Source: Paenibacillus radicibacter (lineage in GTDB: Bacteria > Bacillota > Bacilli > Paenibacillales > NBRC-103111). From it: a stretch of DNA of 64,000 bases. The stretch covers positions 186,001-250,000 of the forward strand of contig NZ_JANQBC010000002.1 of assembly GCF_024721995.1 (NCBI RefSeq), written 5' to 3'. Of this stretch, positions 8,902 to 17,301 are shown one piece after another. Within the stretch, counting starts at the first letter, position 1. Every line of letters begins with the position of its first letter. The notes beneath the pieces were generated by a model. It had not been told where the DNA came from. It searched no databases and saw only the letters and a program-made list of their open reading frames with translations. The translations under genes and the position numbers were made by a program.

Positions 8902-9993
8902 ATGGCTGGTTTAATTACGAATTTTTATGTAAGCGGCAATACCGCTCATGGGTTTGCGAATTTGTTTGATTCTACTTTGCAAAATTTAGAACGGCTTATT
9001 ATTGTAAAAGGCAATTCATCTACGACAAAATCTGCAATCTTACGTACGATTGGTGATCGGTTCGTAAATAGTGGATTTCATATATGGTATTTACACAGTC
9101 CATCAGATAATCAGGGCTTGGATGGTGTCATTATCCCTGAACTTGCAGTTGGTATCGTCGATGGTACACCACCGCGTGTCCTTACATCCTCAAATTCCCA
9201 TGATGATACCTTATGTATCGATCTGGATGAGTGTCTGGATACAGCGCAATTACAACAATCCGAGTTAAACAGCTTGAGTCAGCAGATTGCCGAGCACTAT
9301 GAACAAGCGTATGCCGGATTCGCCAAAGCACTTCGTATTCATGATGAGTGGGAAGCCCCTTATATTGCGAATATGGATTTTGAAGCGGCTAATGAAGTTA
9401 CACAAGATTTCATCGCATCGCTGTTTGCTGAGAAACGACAAGAGAAAGCTGGCCGCGCGGATCATCGATTCCTTGGTGCCGCAACACCACAAGGCTCCGT
9501 TGATTATGTCCCTAATTTAACAGATGGATTAAAAAGATACTTAATTAAAGGTCGACCTGGTTCCGGTAAATCGACAATGCTGAAGAAGCTTGCAGCAGCT
9601 GGCTTAGAGCGTGGATTCGATGTTGAGATTTATCACTGTGGGTTCGATCCGAATTCCTTGGATATGGTTATTTGCCGAGAGTTAGGCTTCGCGTTATTTG
9701 ACAGCACAGCTCCACATGAATATTTCCCAGATCGTGACACCGATGAAATTGTAGATATGTATGAGCGCTGTATAACAGCAGGTACCGACGAGAAATTCGC
9801 CGATACACTTACTGAAATCAAAGGACGGTATGCTGCAACGATGAAAGATTCGATTGGGCACCTCACACAGGCCAAAGCACTCCAAGATATACTTGAGCAA
9901 CTCTACTTACAAGCTACGAATCTTCAACAAGTGGAAACTTTTAAAGCGGCCATTGATGAAGAAATCTCCAATTATGTAGTGAAAACCTGCTAA
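8902..9993 (+). CDS. Double P-loop ATPase, PRK06851-like
   Basis: A 363-residue protein made of two related NTPase halves. The first has VKGNSSTTKS (~residue 33), a degenerate Walker A in which a Thr replaces a usual Gly. The second has IKGRPGSGKST (~residue 210), a classical Walker A. Each half continues with a similar layout (IWYLHSPSDNQGLDGVIIPE versus VEIYHCGFDPNSLDMVICRE), which supports internal duplication. ATG 8902 is preferred over GTG 8893 because AGGAAGG lies 10 nt upstream. This resembles a conserved Firmicute family of unknown function sometimes labelled nucleotide-kinase-like. No partner gene is adjacent. Confidence 0.75.
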   Translation: MAGLITNFYVSGNTAHGFANLFDSTLQNLERLIIVKGNSSTTKSAILRTIGDRFVNSGFHIWYLHSPSDNQGLDGVIIPELAVGIVDGTPPRVLTSSNSHDDTLCIDLDECLDTAQLQQSELNSLSQQIAEHYEQAYAGFAKALRIHDEWEAPYIANMDFEAANEVTQDFIASLFAEKRQEKAGRADHRFLGAATPQGSVDYVPNLTDGLKRYLIKGRPGSGKSTMLKKLAAAGLERGFDVEIYHCGFDPNSLDMVICRELGFALFDSTAPHEYFPDRDTDEIVDMYERCITAGTDEKFADTLTEIKGRYAATMKDSIGHLTQAKALQDILEQLYLQATNLQQVETFKAAIDEEISNYVVKTC

Positions 9994-10029
9994 CCTTTTA
10001 TCAACTTTTCAATCATTCCAGAACACACC

Positions 10030-10078
10030 AAAAAAAAGCATCTCCTCTTCATTCAGTTGAAGGGAGATGCTTTTCATG
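10030..10078. terminator. Bidirectional terminator
   Basis: AAGCATCTCC pairs with GGAGATGCTT across a loop. It is flanked by an A-run on the left and TTTT on the right, so it can stop both the ATPase transcript (plus) and the MerR-methyltransferase transcript (minus). Confidence 0.85.
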
Positions 10079-10103
10079 TTCCGTGTGAATCAACTATAGG
10101 CAG

Positions 10104-11117
10104 CTATAGAATCGGTACCGCAAATACTATCTGCACCCCATCATTGATTTGTTCTTGTTTCGTCAAATATCCATTTGCCTCGAACCAACCTAATAGAGAA
10201 GGCAAATTCGCATAGTACTCCTTATATCTCTCTATAGCACGAACCCGCTCCTGCTCGTCTTCAAACATTACATCGACGATACAAATTCGACCATGAGGTT
10301 TCAGCACCCGTCGCATTTCTGCTAATGCAAGCGGCTTCTGTTCCTCGGTTAGATGGTGAAAGGCAAAGCTTGTAACGACATAATCAAACTGCCCATCCAA
10401 ACAAGGAAGTGCAAGAAAATTCCCTATCTTCGTCTCGACCTCAGGGAGCTTGAGTCTACACTGCTTTAGCATCTCTTTGGACTGATCGATTGCTACAATT
10501 CGAACCCCTAGATCTACAATCCGCTTCGTTAAATTCCCTGTACCCACGCCAATTTCAAGTCCAAGCTCTCCACTTTTGGGCGATAGTCGTTTCACTGTAC
10601 GATCTAAAGCGCGATCATAGTCTTGATGAATCCAACGTGGTTGGAAGTGCTCAACATTCTCATCATAAAGGGACGCTTGTTGATCAAAGTCCCAATGATC
10701 CTGCCAATTCGTACGTGCTTCACGCAGCCGCTTGGATCCTTCTGCAATTTGAAAGAAGTCATCTAAAGCTAATGCATTCTTCTGTTTTAACGATGCGATC
10801 ATTCGATCTGTTGTCTCAATATTATGCTTGAGCTGCGTCCACGCCGTATAAGAGATCGCACGCTGCATTTCTAAGTAATATAGCACTTCGTCATCTTCAC
10901 CCTGCTCAACACGATTTAGCACTTGTTTGATCGCATCAATGGACATACCCACTTCGCGTAAGGCGATAATCGTCTGAAGTCGCCACAACTCATTTTCCGA
11001 AAAAGAGCGGTATTGGTTCCCATCTTGCTTGGATGGTGTAATCAATCCACTTTCTTCATAGAATCGAATCGCTCGCGGTGAAATGCCTAGCTTCTCTGCA
11101 ATTTGTTTAATTCGCAT
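10104..11117 (-). CDS. MerR-type regulator fused to a SAM-dependent methyltransferase
   Basis: A 337-residue fusion. Residues 1-70 are a MerR winged helix (MRIKQIAEKLGISPRAIRFY, then WRLQTIIALREVGMSIDAIKQVL); ~75-130 is a coiled linker; ~160-330 is a class I methyltransferase with motif I LGLEIGVGTGNL, the acidic motif II end IVAIDQSKEML and FDYVVTSFAFHHL. The methyltransferase replaces the small-molecule sensor that normally follows a MerR helix, so it may sense or modify a ligand. It starts 15 nt after the mtnU-like gene, with no separate site, so it is probably co-translated with it. The methyl acceptor is unknown. Confidence 0.88.
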   Translation of the reverse strand: MRIKQIAEKLGISPRAIRFYEESGLITPSKQDGNQYRSFSENELWRLQTIIALREVGMSIDAIKQVLNRVEQGEDDEVLYYLEMQRAISYTAWTQLKHNIETTDRMIASLKQKNALALDDFFQIAEGSKRLREARTNWQDHWDFDQQASLYDENVEHFQPRWIHQDYDRALDRTVKRLSPKSGELGLEIGVGTGNLTKRIVDLGVRIVAIDQSKEMLKQCRLKLPEVETKIGNFLALPCLDGQFDYVVTSFAFHHLTEEQKPLALAEMRRVLKPHGRICIVDVMFEDEQERVRAIERYKEYYANLPSLLGWFEANGYLTKQEQINDGVQIVFAVPIL

Positions 11118-11132
11118 GATCGTTAACCGTGA

Positions 11133-11933
11133 TTAATCTTGATACAGATGCGGTTTGCGATCACCGAACACCGGAATTTTACTGCGTACTTGCTCCACTA
11201 GATCGAGATCAATCTGAGCTTGAATAAGTGCTGGCTCTTCTCCACCTTCAGCAAGAACTTCACCCCAAGGGTCAATAATCATGGAGTGTCCGAAAAAGTC
11301 GGTAGAACCGCTCGTGCCCACACGATTACAAGATACAACATACATCTGATTCTCAATTGCTCGTGCCATTAGAAGTGTGCGCCAGTGGTGAAGACGCGGG
11401 TGTGGCCACTGCGCAGGTACGAACAAGATCTTAGCGCCATTTAAGGCAAGCTTACGGGATAACTCTGGGAAACGAATATCATAGCAGATCATCATACCTG
11501 CTGGCACGCCTTCTATCTCGAATGAACCGACTTCCTCACCCGCTACGAGGTATTCATGCTCATCCATCAAACGGAACAGATGAATCTTCGAATAGTCAGC
11601 AGTTAGCTGCCCTTCACGATCAAAGACATAAATCGTATTGTATACATCCTGACCGCGCTTATCCGCTACTGAGCCACCAATAATATGAACTTGATGATCA
11701 CGTGCAAATGTAGACAAGAGTGACTTCGTACGCTCCCCGTTACTGTCCGCAAGTATATGAACACGATCAAGTGCATAGCCTGTATTCCACATCTCTGGGA
11801 TCACGATAACATCTGGCTTTATGGGTACAGACACAGCTTCCTCAAGAAGATTAGCTAGTGTTGTATAGTTGATTTCAGGTTCCCCGATCTTAATATCCAT
11901 TTGCAATAAAGTAATGGTTAATTGATTCGACAT
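11133..11933 (-). CDS. mtnU: Carbon-nitrogen hydrolase, omega-amidase type (MtnU-like)
   Basis: A nitrilase-superfamily enzyme of 266 residues with the catalytic triad in place: Glu in VIPEMWNTGY (~45), Lys in YSKIHLFR (~118) and Cys in MMICYDIRFPEL (~152). This branch includes the omega-amidases (YafV, B. subtilis MtnU) that hydrolyse 2-oxoglutaramate or 2-oxosuccinamate left by glutamine or asparagine transamination. A mtnE aminotransferase lies 5 kb away, which fits methionine salvage. The start ATG 11933 follows GGAGGAGA. It is first in a unit with the MerR-methyltransferase fusion. The exact substrate is inferred. Confidence 0.75.
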   Translation of the reverse strand: MSNQLTITLLQMDIKIGEPEINYTTLANLLEEAVSVPIKPDVIVIPEMWNTGYALDRVHILADSNGERTKSLLSTFARDHQVHIIGGSVADKRGQDVYNTIYVFDREGQLTADYSKIHLFRLMDEHEYLVAGEEVGSFEIEGVPAGMMICYDIRFPELSRKLALNGAKILFVPAQWPHPRLHHWRTLLMARAIENQMYVVSCNRVGTSGSTDFFGHSMIIDPWGEVLAEGGEEPALIQAQIDLDLVEQVRSKIPVFGDRKPHLYQD

Positions 11934-12048
11934 GACAGACTCTCCTCCGGTAAATAACGACCATTTTTAAGCTAATCATAGTTGAAGACATACGGAAGTT
12001 CAATCCTTAATTCAGAATATTGTAATTGAAAAATTGGGTATTCTACTG

Positions 12049-12077
12049 TTGACAAAATGGATTGTTCATCAGATAAT
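12049..12077 (+). promoter_or_regulatory. Sigma-A promoter of the zinc exporter gene
   Basis: TTGACA (12049-12054), a 17-bp spacer and GATAAT (12072-12077) make a near-consensus vegetative promoter 120 bp before the exporter start codon. The predicted start is near 12084, inside the palindrome at 12081-12102. Confidence 0.8.
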
Positions 12078-12080
12078 GCA

Positions 12081-12102
12081 TATATGAGTAGATGTTCATA
12101 TA
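12081..12102 (+). promoter_or_regulatory. Palindromic operator over the exporter transcription start
   Basis: TATATGA (12081-12087), 8 bp, TCATATA (12096-12102): perfect 7-bp arms covering the predicted start of transcription. ArsR/SmtB-family metal sensors such as CzrA bind sites of this kind (ATATGAA..TTCATAT-like). A repressor here would block a strong promoter until metal binds. The regulator gene is not in the window. Confidence 0.6.
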
Positions 12103-12199
12103 CTAATACTATCTTTGGACATTAACATTGCATCTGAACATACAAACCACATTTTATATACAAAAATCATTCATTACTTATGATGTAGGGGGAAATTAT

Positions 12200-13213
12200 A
12201 TGGCAGAGAAGCATAAACATGATCACTCGCACGATCATAATCACGATCACAACCACAGTGGACATAACCACAATCATGGACATAGCCATGGGCATGATCA
12301 CGGCCATGGTCACCATCACCACAATCACGGAGCAGACTTGCTGCGCCAAGGCAATAAAAAAGGACTCATCTTTGCGTTATGTATTACTTTTGGGATCATG
12401 TTGCTCGAATTTTTCGGTGGACTTATCACGAATAGTCTTGCCCTGCTATCAGACAGCGGACACATGTTAAGTGACACCGCGTCTTTATTCTTAAGCTTAG
12501 TTGCATTTACAGTAGCAGCACGAGCAGCTTCCTCGAAGAAAAGTTACGGTTATCATCGATTCGAGATATTAGCAGCACTGTTTAATGGAGTCACTTTATT
12601 CGTTATTGCTGGATTTATTATGTGGGAAGCTTACAATCGTTTCTGGGAACCACCAACTGTACAAAGCGGATCCATGATGTTAATTGCGTTAATCGGGCTT
12701 GCAGCCAACTTGCTGAGCGCATGGGCATTAATGCGTAAGGGAGATGTGCACAACAACGTCAACATGCGTAGTGCTTACCTCCACGTTCTCGGTGATGCAC
12801 TTGGTTCTGTCGGTGCAATTATAGCAGGCCTTGTCATGTACTTCTTCGGGTGGTACATTGCTGATCCGATCATAAGTGTTCTTGTTTCCTTGCTTATTCT
12901 CAAAAGTGCGTGGGGAATCATCACGCATACGTTCCATATCCTTATGGAAGGCACACCATCGTCTATTAATCCAACTGCAGTGAAACAAGCGCTCTTGAAT
13001 ATAACAGGTACACAAGATGTGCATGACTTGCATATCTGGACCATTACTTCAGGACTAGATGCGCTAAGCTGTCATATTCGAATTGCAGATCCCGCTCAGC
13101 AACAACTCATATTGCAGCAAGCGATCCATGTAATCAAGGAGAAGTTCGACATCGATCACGCAACAATCCAAATTGAAACATCGGATATTGAACATGGTGT
13201 TTTGACCGTATAA
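12200..13213 (+). CDS. czcD: Cation diffusion facilitator (zinc exporter type)
   Basis: A 337-residue membrane antiporter expected to export Zn2+ and similar ions. The first ~50 residues are a His/Asp-rich metal-binding tail (runs of HDH, HNH and HGH). Six membrane segments follow, with the metal-site signatures LLSDSGHMLSDTASL in TM2 and YLHVLGDALGSVGAI in TM5, then a cytoplasmic domain with DVHDLHIWTI. ATG 12200 is chosen because AGGGGGAAA lies just upstream and it starts the His-rich tail; an ATG far upstream would place coding over the promoter. Regulation by a metal-sensing repressor is suggested by the operator at 12081. Confidence 0.92.
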   Translation: MAEKHKHDHSHDHNHDHNHSGHNHNHGHSHGHDHGHGHHHHNHGADLLRQGNKKGLIFALCITFGIMLLEFFGGLITNSLALLSDSGHMLSDTASLFLSLVAFTVAARAASSKKSYGYHRFEILAALFNGVTLFVIAGFIMWEAYNRFWEPPTVQSGSMMLIALIGLAANLLSAWALMRKGDVHNNVNMRSAYLHVLGDALGSVGAIIAGLVMYFFGWYIADPIISVLVSLLILKSAWGIITHTFHILMEGTPSSINPTAVKQALLNITGTQDVHDLHIWTITSGLDALSCHIRIADPAQQQLILQQAIHVIKEKFDIDHATIQIETSDIEHGVLTV

Positions 13214-13224
13214 TAAGTTGCAAA

Positions 13225-13266
13225 GAAAACACGGATACCTAGAATCAGCAGGGTATCCGTGTTTAT
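13225..13266. terminator. Terminator between convergent exporter and amidase genes
   Basis: AAACACGGATACC pairs with GGTATCCGTGTTT across a 10-11 nt loop. Short A/T runs on both sides allow function in both directions, although the T-tracts are short. Confidence 0.7.
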
Positions 13267-13284
13267 GATTATTGGGATGGTTTA

Positions 13285-14778
13285 TTATTGAGATTTCAAT
13301 TCCGGTGAAAAGCGACTCTTCGTCGCTTGCTCAAAACCATATGCGATTCGAATCAAAGTTCCCTCACTATACGCAGTTCCAGCAAACACAACGCCGAATG
13401 GTCCTTTGGTAATCCAACCTTCAGAAGTTGTACTGCCTTGCTCCGCATATCCAGCAGGAACTGTGATCAGCGGATATCCCGCTCTAGCTGCAAGATCGCA
13501 ACCATTAATATCCCCAGGTAACAAGAGTACATCCAATTGATGCTCGTGCAGTACATGGTCTATTCCATGTGTTCGTGCAAACTCTATATTCTGTGCCTTC
13601 GCATCAAGGTAAGATTGTTCTTCTAGAGTTCCGCTTGTTTCATCTGCCCATTGCAATATATTTTGCCCATATTTAAGCGCTATATCTGCATGGGTCTCGT
13701 TATAAGCGATAACCTCTTCCAGTGAGTGCACAGGAACTGCTTCACCTAGTTTCGATAAATAGTCATTCACATCTTTCTTGAACTCGCAGCGCATCACATC
13801 CCTACGCCACTCGACTTGTTCACAGGGTAGTGATACAGAATCAATAATTGTTGCACCTTCTGCACGTAGTGTCACGATAGCACGTTCCATAATGGCAAGA
13901 CGCTCAGCATCTAAATATCGATAATAATGCCGTGGAACACCGATTCTTGCTTGCTTCAAGAAATGTTTATCTAAGAAAGACGTGTAATCTCGATATGATT
14001 TACCTTGACTCTCATGTGAGTAATTATCCTGCTCGTCTACACCTGTTAGAGCACCAAGCAATATGGCGGCATCCGCTACAGTTCGTGCCATCGGTCCCGC
14101 TGTATCTTGACTATGGGATAATGGAATAATGCCACTACGACTAATCAATCCTACTGTCGGTTTGATGCCGACGATGAAGTTTTGACTAGAAGGACAAATA
14201 ATGGAACCCGAAGTTTCCGTTCCAATCGCTGCCGCTGCGAAGCTTGCTGCCGTTGCAGCAGCAGACCCTGAACTTGATCCTCCAATGAAAAGTTCACCTG
14301 GTCCGTATGGATTCAAAGTAAGTCCGCCTTTGGAACTGTACCCCGCCCAGATTGTACTCGACATATAACCTGCCCATTCTGTCATATTCGTCTTCCCCAG
14401 TAAGATCGCACCTGCCTCGCGAAGCTTTCTTGCCACCCAAGAATCTTCAGTCGCTATGGAGGAAGCAAGCGCAACCGATCCTGCACTTGTATGCATCTGA
14501 TCTGCAGTATCGATATTATCTTTCAGTAAAATCGGAATCCCATGTAGAATCCCCCGACTACCTTGCTGCACACGTTCTTGATCCAATTGCTCTGCAATTT
14601 CTAATGCTTCTGGATTCAGTTCCAGAATAGATCGAATTGTCCCATCATATTGCTGAATTCGTTCTATATAAGCTTGAACAAGCTCTACCGAGCTAATTTC
14701 ACCTGAATCTAATAACTTTTGTAAATTCTCTATATCTGCTTCAATTAACCATTCATGTTTACTATAACTAAATTCCAT
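13285..14778 (-). CDS. Amidase signature family hydrolase
   Basis: A 497-residue amidase with the Ser-cisSer-Lys triad: Lys86 in ILLKDNIDTAD, the cis-Ser in GGSSSGSAAATA (~168) and the nucleophile Ser in GTETSGSIICPS (~192). The length and lack of gatB/gatC neighbours argue against the GatA subunit of the tRNA amidotransferase; peptide-amide or other C-N hydrolase activity is more likely. No signal peptide is seen, so it should be cytoplasmic. ATG 14778 follows GGGAGGGTG. It is 58 nt from spo0M on the same strand, so co-transcription is possible. The substrate is unknown. Confidence 0.9.
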   Translation of the reverse strand: MEFSYSKHEWLIEADIENLQKLLDSGEISSVELVQAYIERIQQYDGTIRSILELNPEALEIAEQLDQERVQQGSRGILHGIPILLKDNIDTADQMHTSAGSVALASSIATEDSWVARKLREAGAILLGKTNMTEWAGYMSSTIWAGYSSKGGLTLNPYGPGELFIGGSSSGSAAATAASFAAAAIGTETSGSIICPSSQNFIVGIKPTVGLISRSGIIPLSHSQDTAGPMARTVADAAILLGALTGVDEQDNYSHESQGKSYRDYTSFLDKHFLKQARIGVPRHYYRYLDAERLAIMERAIVTLRAEGATIIDSVSLPCEQVEWRRDVMRCEFKKDVNDYLSKLGEAVPVHSLEEVIAYNETHADIALKYGQNILQWADETSGTLEEQSYLDAKAQNIEFARTHGIDHVLHEHQLDVLLLPGDINGCDLAARAGYPLITVPAGYAEQGSTTSEGWITKGPFGVVFAGTAYSEGTLIRIAYGFEQATKSRFSPELKSQ

Positions 14779-14836
14779 TTAAGCACCCTCCCATATATCA
14801 TTTTCTAAAATAGGGGTCAGCGCTCAAGCCGAATGC

Positions 14837-15610
14837 TTAACGAGACTGTTTTACAATCCAGCTCTCAAGTGTTCGTGCAACTGTCTCTGGACCTGATCTC
14901 AAATCGCTTGCAGAGAAGTACACTTTTCCATGACGCTCATCCATATCAAGTGCTTGCTCGAAAATACCGGATAATCCGCGTGCTTTACGATCAATTTCAA
15001 CTCGTACATGAATGCCGCCTTGATCCACTGTCATAACGAGCTCCAGCTCTTTAATACGGCTTGAGAACGATGATCCTGGTAAAAATTCGAACTCTTGTTC
15101 GAATGGCACACCATGGCCATAACGCGAGTACTCACATGTTGCGGTGCGGAATCTAAATCCGAGCGACTGTACAGCTTGGAATACGACTTCCATATAAGGA
15201 TGTGGTTTGACTTCAATACCGTCTTTGTCCGATGGATCTACTGCTACTTCAATATCTAGTCCTGTATGAAGCCATACGGGTTGACCACTATATGTAACTG
15301 GTGTTTCTAGAGGTAATGAGAATGAGAATGGAATTTCCATCTGCTCCCCGCTTTTAAGATCAATGGCACCTGTTACGTTTACTTTTGCAAGGCAATAGTG
15401 CTCTGTATACTTCTTATCGTCGGACTCGCGAATGTAGCGTGTCATCAATTGAATGTAGATTCGATCAACCTTCTGATCGACACTTCCTCCTTTTAACCGT
15501 ACAACACCAGACACTTCTTCCCCTGGTACATAAGAATCTTTTTCTAGAAGTGTATCGACTTCAGCACTACCAATTCCTACTTTTGCTAACATTTTGTTGA
15601 AAAATGACAT
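14837..15610 (-). CDS. spo0M: Sporulation-control protein Spo0M
   Basis: An arrestin-like cytoplasmic protein affecting sporulation and cell morphology in B. subtilis. With the ATG at 15610 it is 257 residues, the size of B. subtilis Spo0M, and begins MSFFNKMLAKVGIGSAEVDT, the family's characteristic opening. It goes on with EEVSGVVRLKGG and the PYMEVVFQAVQSLGFRFRTA stretch before an acidic tail. A longer in-frame start at 15673 exists but lacks family similarity and a ribosome site; GAGAGGGG lies before 15610. Confidence 0.92.
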   Translation of the reverse strand: MSFFNKMLAKVGIGSAEVDTLLEKDSYVPGEEVSGVVRLKGGSVDQKVDRIYIQLMTRYIRESDDKKYTEHYCLAKVNVTGAIDLKSGEQMEIPFSFSLPLETPVTYSGQPVWLHTGLDIEVAVDPSDKDGIEVKPHPYMEVVFQAVQSLGFRFRTATCEYSRYGHGVPFEQEFEFLPGSSFSSRIKELELVMTVDQGGIHVRVEIDRKARGLSGIFEQALDMDERHGKVYFSASDLRSGPETVARTLESWIVKQSR

Positions 15611-15713
15611 ATCATAAGACCCCTCTCCATATTCAATCACTTCACATACGTACAAACGGGATAGCGGTTTCATGATAATGGATAATTATAAATATTTCGT
15701 TTATAACACGCTT

Positions 15714-16175
15714 TCACTTCCAATACTGGGCCATAAGCTGACTTGACCAAGCAGGTTGAATGACCTCTTTCTTAGGAAGAAATTCCTTCATCACGGGCTT
15801 AATGTCAATAATCGGTGTTCCATCAATCGCATCTAAATTCTGAACAATTAGCTTCTTACCCTCGTGTTTAATTAGCTCCACAGTCGTAACACCTAACTTA
15901 TTTGGTCTATTCTTTCCTCGTTGTGCAAAGATCCCGACTTTCGGGAAATCTGGATTGTTACGTGGATGCCTAGCTTCATACTGAATTTTATCATCTGAGA
16001 CCTGGTCGAAATAAAATAGGATGTCTAAATGTGAGAATGCCTCTATGCCTAACAACGCTGATTCCTCAAGTTCAGGAGTAAGCACGATCTCCGAAAGAAT
16101 CGACCCCCAATTGTCGTCTAACATCTCCTTGCGCGTATTATGAACATAAGCAATGGGACGAATCGTATATTCCAT
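15714..16175 (-). CDS. trmO: TrmO/TsaA family tRNA (t6A37) N6-methyltransferase
   Basis: A small 153-residue protein of the UPF0066/TrmO family, which methylates N6-threonylcarbamoyladenosine at tRNA position 37 using SAM. Family motifs are clear: RPIAYVHNTRKE at the N-terminus, FSHLDILFYFDQV, then RHPRNNP and IFAQRGKNRPNKLGVTTVEL, which line the SAM-binding barrel, and LDAIDGTPIIDIKPV. ATG 16175 is preferred over GTG 16187 because AAGGGTGG lies 8 nt upstream. It lacks the extra C-terminal domain of E. coli TrmO, like other short family members; the tRNA activity is therefore inferred. Confidence 0.85.
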   Translation of the reverse strand: MEYTIRPIAYVHNTRKEMLDDNWGSILSEIVLTPELEESALLGIEAFSHLDILFYFDQVSDDKIQYEARHPRNNPDFPKVGIFAQRGKNRPNKLGVTTVELIKHEGKKLIVQNLDAIDGTPIIDIKPVMKEFLPKKEVIQPAWSSQLMAQYWK

Positions 16176-16228
16176 AGTTAATACCACCCTTTAACTTATT
16201 TATAAAATGTTGATGCATTCTACATTCA

Positions 16229-17107
16229 CTACTTCACAGCCAGCCACATCGTCCAGCGATCTCTTTCTGTAATTGGGGTCTCTAATGGCTCAACTGCTCC
16301 GAGCTTCTCTACGATCCACTGCGTTAAGTCACACAATTGTTCGTCTGTTAAAGCATGGAGCAGAGAACGACCTGTACGAGACATTAAATCCGTTTGCAGC
16401 TCAGAAACTGTGGCATAAGTTCGCCTTGTCTCCCATAATGAATGTTCTTGGATGGAATGAAATCCGGCAACTTCTGTAGCATCGATCACTCTCGCAGATG
16501 AGGGTCTACGTCCTTGCTCCTTTTCCAACAATTGCGGATAACGCTCAAAGAAATAGCCTCGCAAATGCTCCCTGCTGCCCGGTAATACACAATCCTCAGG
16601 TGTGCGGTCTTGAATGACCATCATACCTCCCGGAACAAGCAGCCGATGAGCCTCTACAAAACACTTCTCTAAATCCTCAATATGATGGATCACAGCACGT
16701 TCCATTACGATATCAAATTGTTCATCCTCGATTCCCGTCTCAAGTAGATTCCCCTGCTGCCAATGTATGTTGGGATATTCGATTGTATTAAGTCGTGCAC
16801 CTTCCAGCATCACCGCTGAAAAATCCATACCCACAAGCTCCTTAGCACCCAAGTCAGCAAGTGCTTTCGTATAAATCCCGCCCCCGCAACCTAAATCCAG
16901 CACACGCTTATCTTCAATCTCCACATGTTCTTTCATCCACTGCACCCAACTCGCATCTGCTAAGCGTGAGGTATAAGTCATCTTTAACTTTTCATCATGA
17001 AAAGAGTGTTTGGTCTTCCTGTTTGAATTATTTTCTATAAATGAACTATCACTCTGACTTGATCTTTTACCAATATGGTTAGACAGACTATCGTTTCGTT
17101 CGGACAT
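16229..17107 (-). CDS. Class I SAM-dependent methyltransferase
   Basis: A 292-residue methyltransferase. After a polar ~55-residue N-terminus come motif I VLDLGCGGGIYTKAL (~85), LVGMDFSAVMLEGA, FDIVMERAVIHHI and VPGGMMVIQDRTPED, the usual Methyltransf_11 order. The acceptor is unknown; related proteins include small-molecule and tRNA modifiers. ATG 17107 has AAAGGGTG 7 nt upstream; the alternative ATG at 17131 lies in a palindrome. Three copies of AGTTTCATT sit just upstream of the ribosome site, suggesting a dedicated repressor. A gap of 53 nt separates it from trmO on the same strand. Confidence 0.85.
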   Translation of the reverse strand: MSERNDSLSNHIGKRSSQSDSSFIENNSNRKTKHSFHDEKLKMTYTSRLADASWVQWMKEHVEIEDKRVLDLGCGGGIYTKALADLGAKELVGMDFSAVMLEGARLNTIEYPNIHWQQGNLLETGIEDEQFDIVMERAVIHHIEDLEKCFVEAHRLLVPGGMMVIQDRTPEDCVLPGSREHLRGYFFERYPQLLEKEQGRRPSSARVIDATEVAGFHSIQEHSLWETRRTYATVSELQTDLMSRTGRSLLHALTDEQLCDLTQWIVEKLGAVEPLETPITERDRWTMWLAVK

Positions 17108-17123
17108 AATCAAACACCCTTTC

Positions 17124-17162
17124 AGTTTCATTAAATGAAACTAAGTATTGTATAATGAAACT
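17124..17162. promoter_or_regulatory. Three-copy AGTTTCATT operator-like cluster
   Basis: AGTTTCATT at 17124-17132 and its inverse AATGAAACT at 17134-17142 form a 9-bp-arm palindrome with a 1-bp centre. A third copy (AATGAAACT, 17154-17162) lies exactly 20 bp from the second. They surround a TATACA/TATAAT-like -10 region (17149-17156) upstream of the methyltransferase gene. This is the layout of a repressor operator. Confidence 0.5.
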
Positions 17163-17301
17163 ACATACTCGTAATATACACGATACTTATCGTTTTGAAA
17201 AGATGTCGCTATACAAGTTTTTTTAATTTTGGTACATTAGATTCAATTTCATAGAATCATTAGAGTTACGTATATAAGTCTTATCTCGGAGTGTGAGGAA
17301 C

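Noticed and set aside
12167-12470. His- or Met-rich frames around the exporter N-terminus
   Set aside because: Shadow frames of the repeated CAT/GAT-rich His tail.
17163-17301. SAM (S-box) riboswitch expected before mtnE
   Set aside because: No conserved S-box core or terminator was found in this region.
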